Assembly (NCBI GenBank): GCA_002396645.1
Contig: DGYI01000005.1
Span: 96,742-112,436, forward strand
DNA from: Firmicutes bacterium UBA5010
GTDB taxonomy: Bacteria; Bacillota; Clostridia; Tissierellales; Sedimentibacteraceae
Direction: 5' to 3'
Length of the DNA: 15,695 nucleotides
This document shows, piece after piece, positions 14,672-15,695 of the stretch. The notes beneath the pieces were generated by a model. That model ran no database searches, was not told the origin of the DNA, and saw only the letters and a program-made list of their open reading frames with translations. Each line of letters starts with the position of its first letter. The stretch's first letter is position 1. The translations under genes were made by a program, and so were the position numbers.

Positions 14672-15367
14672 ATGCGAGTTTTTGCTATAGGAGATTTACA
14701 TTTAGACAGTACAAAAGAAAAACCTATGGATATTTTCGGGGATAATTGGTCTGATCATGAACAAAAAATCATTGGGAGCTGGCAAAGGTCAGTTTCCGAT
14801 GATGATTTAGTATTAATTCCGGGGGATATATCATGGGCTATGAAGTTGGAGGATGCAAAAAAAGATTTAGAGCTTATTGATAATCTGCCAGGTAAGAAAG
14901 TTCTTATCAGAGGAAATCATGATTATTGGTGGAGCACAAAAAATAAACTGAATAATCTGGGGTTTAAGTCTCTTGAATTTTTGGTAAATGATATATATGT
15001 ATATAATAATATAGTTATATGTGGTGTCAGAGGGTGGGACAGCTATGAAATCAACTCTGATGAAGACAGTAAGAAGATTTATGACAGAGAACTGAAAAGA
15101 TTTGAAATATCCTTAAGAATGACGAAAAGTTTTGACTGCTATAAAATAGCTATGCTGCATTTTCCGCCGTTTAATCTTGACAAAAGTCCAAATGATTTCG
15201 TTGATATTATGAAGGAATATAATATAGATAAATGTATATACGGACATTTACACGGTAAAGCAGGACATAAGATGGTAAGCGAAGGATATATAAACGGAAT
15301 AGATTTTTTGTGTGTTTCCAGCGACTATTTAGATTTTGAATTAAAAGAAATAGCTATAGAGAGATAA
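14672..15367 (+). CDS. Small calcineurin-like metallophosphoesterase
   Basis: This 231-residue predicted phosphohydrolase is a compact metallophosphoesterase without extra domains. Motifs in order are IGDLHLD (Asp8, His10), IPGDISWAM (Asp52), RGNHDYWW (Asn82, His83), MLHFPP (His163) and YGHLHGKAG (His192, His194), all intact. The GNHDYWW and LHFPP combination fits the COG1768-type 'predicted phosphohydrolase' group. The substrate is unknown. AAGGAAG lies just before the ATG, 31 bases after the YhaN-like stop with no terminator between, so the three genes form a probable operon. The 3' end of the gene doubles as the left arm of a terminator. In contrast to the YhaO-like protein of the same operon, the catalytic His of the third motif is retained. 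Confidence 0.9.
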   Translation: MRVFAIGDLHLDSTKEKPMDIFGDNWSDHEQKIIGSWQRSVSDDDLVLIPGDISWAMKLEDAKKDLELIDNLPGKKVLIRGNHDYWWSTKNKLNNLGFKSLEFLVNDIYVYNNIVICGVRGWDSYEINSDEDSKKIYDRELKRFEISLRMTKSFDCYKIAMLHFPPFNLDKSPNDFVDIMKEYNIDKCIYGHLHGKAGHKMVSEGYINGIDFLCVSSDYLDFELKEIAIER

Positions 15368-15386
15368 AAATGGCTGTTTCTTTTTT
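15347..15386 (+). terminator. Intrinsic terminator overlapping the 3' end of the phosphoesterase gene
   Basis: GAAATAGCTA (15347-15356), inside the last codons, pairs along ten positions (two G-T) with TGGCTGTTTC (15371-15380), and six Ts follow (15381-15386). The stop codon lies in the loop. It ends the YhaO/YhaN/phosphoesterase transcript before the rRNA promoters. Confidence 0.75.
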
Positions 15387-15439
15387 ATTGATTTTATTTA
15401 GCAAAATTAGATGAAATATTGCTCATACCAAGGCCTGCA

Positions 15440-15468
15440 TTGAACTTGTCAACTGAGATAAATATAAT
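15440..15468 (+). promoter_or_regulatory. Tandem promoter 1 of the putative rRNA operon
   Basis: TTGAAC (15440-15445) and TATAAT (15463-15468) are 17 bases apart. It is the first of three evenly built promoters in a 328-base stretch with no gene (15368-15695). Confidence 0.6.
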
Positions 15469-15493
15469 ATTTAATAATTTTTCAATTTATGTA

Positions 15494-15546
15494 TTGACAA
15501 TCATTATTGGCTGTGCTATCCTTAGAAAGCTGTCTGATGAAGACAG
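15494..15546 (+). promoter_or_regulatory. Tandem promoter 2 with start-site hairpin
   Basis: A perfect -35 TTGACA (15494-15499) lies 17 bases before TATCCT (15517-15522). AAAGCTGTC begins four bases after the -10, and CTGTCT/AGACAG (15530-15535 with 15541-15546) makes a hairpin at the very start of the transcript. Confidence 0.75.
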
Positions 15547-15596
15547 TGTGAAAAAAATACTGTAAAAAACTGTTAAAAAATAAATACAAAAAAGCA

Positions 15597-15625
15597 TTGA
15601 CAAAGAAAAATAGACATGCTATACT
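15597..15625 (+). promoter_or_regulatory. Tandem promoter 3 with AT-rich upstream element
   Basis: TTGACA (15597-15602) and TATACT (15620-15625) are 17 bases apart. The A-tracts at 15550-15593 look like an UP element. As in promoter 2, AAAGCTGTC begins four bases after the -10 (15629-15637). Confidence 0.85.
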
Positions 15626-15631
15626 AATAAA

Positions 15632-15695
15632 GCTGTCGACGAAAGACGACAACAATTCGCTGAGTAGAAAGCGAACGAACCTAGACAATAAAACA
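15632..15695 (+). other. 5' leader of a putative rRNA operon (16S gene expected just beyond the window)
   Basis: The leader carries two short stems, TGTCG/CGACA (15634-15638 with 15647-15651) and TTCGC/GCGAA (15656-15660 with 15671-15675). These are followed by GAACCTAGACAATAAAACA, which resembles the antitermination/processing sequence found just before 16S rRNA in Firmicutes (type GAACCTTGAAAATTAAAC). The mature rRNA is not reached. Three strong tandem promoters support the call. A tRNA or other stable RNA is the main alternative. Confidence 0.65.

Noticed and set aside
15482..15688. Open frame of 68 codons on the - strand in the last intergenic region
   Set aside because: It overlaps tandem promoters and the rRNA-type leader on the other strand. 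The Phe/Leu-rich product reflects A-tracts and hairpins read backwards.
1..15695. Mobile element, phage, toxin-antitoxin or CRISPR content
   Set aside because: No transposase, integrase, phage structural gene, spaced direct-repeat array or toxin-antitoxin pair is visible. Gene style and base composition look uniform along the window.

Overview
The window is AT-rich (about one third G+C by eye) and densely packed with genes that mostly read on the + strand. Ribosome binding sites are strong GGAGG types, and there are clear TTGACA/TATAAT promoters and intrinsic terminators. Together with a MEP-pathway ispD-ispF pair, a YhaO/YhaN-like pair, an M18 aminopeptidase and a Firmicutes-style rRNA leader, this points to a low-GC Gram-positive bacterium, probably an anaerobe of the Clostridia. 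The species cannot be read from the sequence. I see no insertion sequence, integrase, phage gene or CRISPR array. It looks like ordinary chromosome.

Layout. (1) 18-1192: ispD and ispF, overlapping by ATGA, two steps of isoprenoid precursor synthesis. (2) 1316-2764: a short FtsH-like AAA+ zinc protease with one membrane segment and no extracytoplasmic domain. (3) 2773-2982: a strong promoter driving a structured RNA of about 175 nt that looks like 6S RNA. (4) 3016-4084: a LacI-family regulator with a good promoter and an operator-like palindrome at its start site. (5) 4254-6197: a hairpin covering the ribosome binding site of a small exported or anchored protein of unknown function, followed by an M18 aminopeptidase. 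(6) 6226-8643: a WYL-domain regulator with an elaborate leader (palindrome over the -10, then a terminator-like hairpin), followed by three small cysteine-rich proteins: a zinc-ribbon protein, an unrecognised protein and a DUF3795 protein. (7) 8668-10579: a terminator, an MFS transporter on the - strand, and a divergent GNAT acetyltransferase. (8) 10677-15386: a probable operon of a YhaO-like phosphoesterase, a YhaN-like SbcC-type ATPase with a membrane hairpin, and a second small phosphoesterase, ended by a terminator. (9) 15440-15695: three tandem strong promoters and a structured leader, almost certainly the start of an rRNA operon whose 16S gene lies just beyond the window.

The most interesting points are these. 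The YhaO-like protein has GNND where the nuclease family has GNHD, yet it sits in an apparent operon with a second phosphoesterase that keeps GNHD. A small CTTG/CGAG hairpin recurs downstream of TATAAT in three separate gene leaders. The WYL gene is followed by a cysteine-rich trio and preceded by a likely attenuated leader. The last two rRNA promoters are a copied module with identical spacing. Most of the window is otherwise conventional, and no wholly new system is demonstrated.
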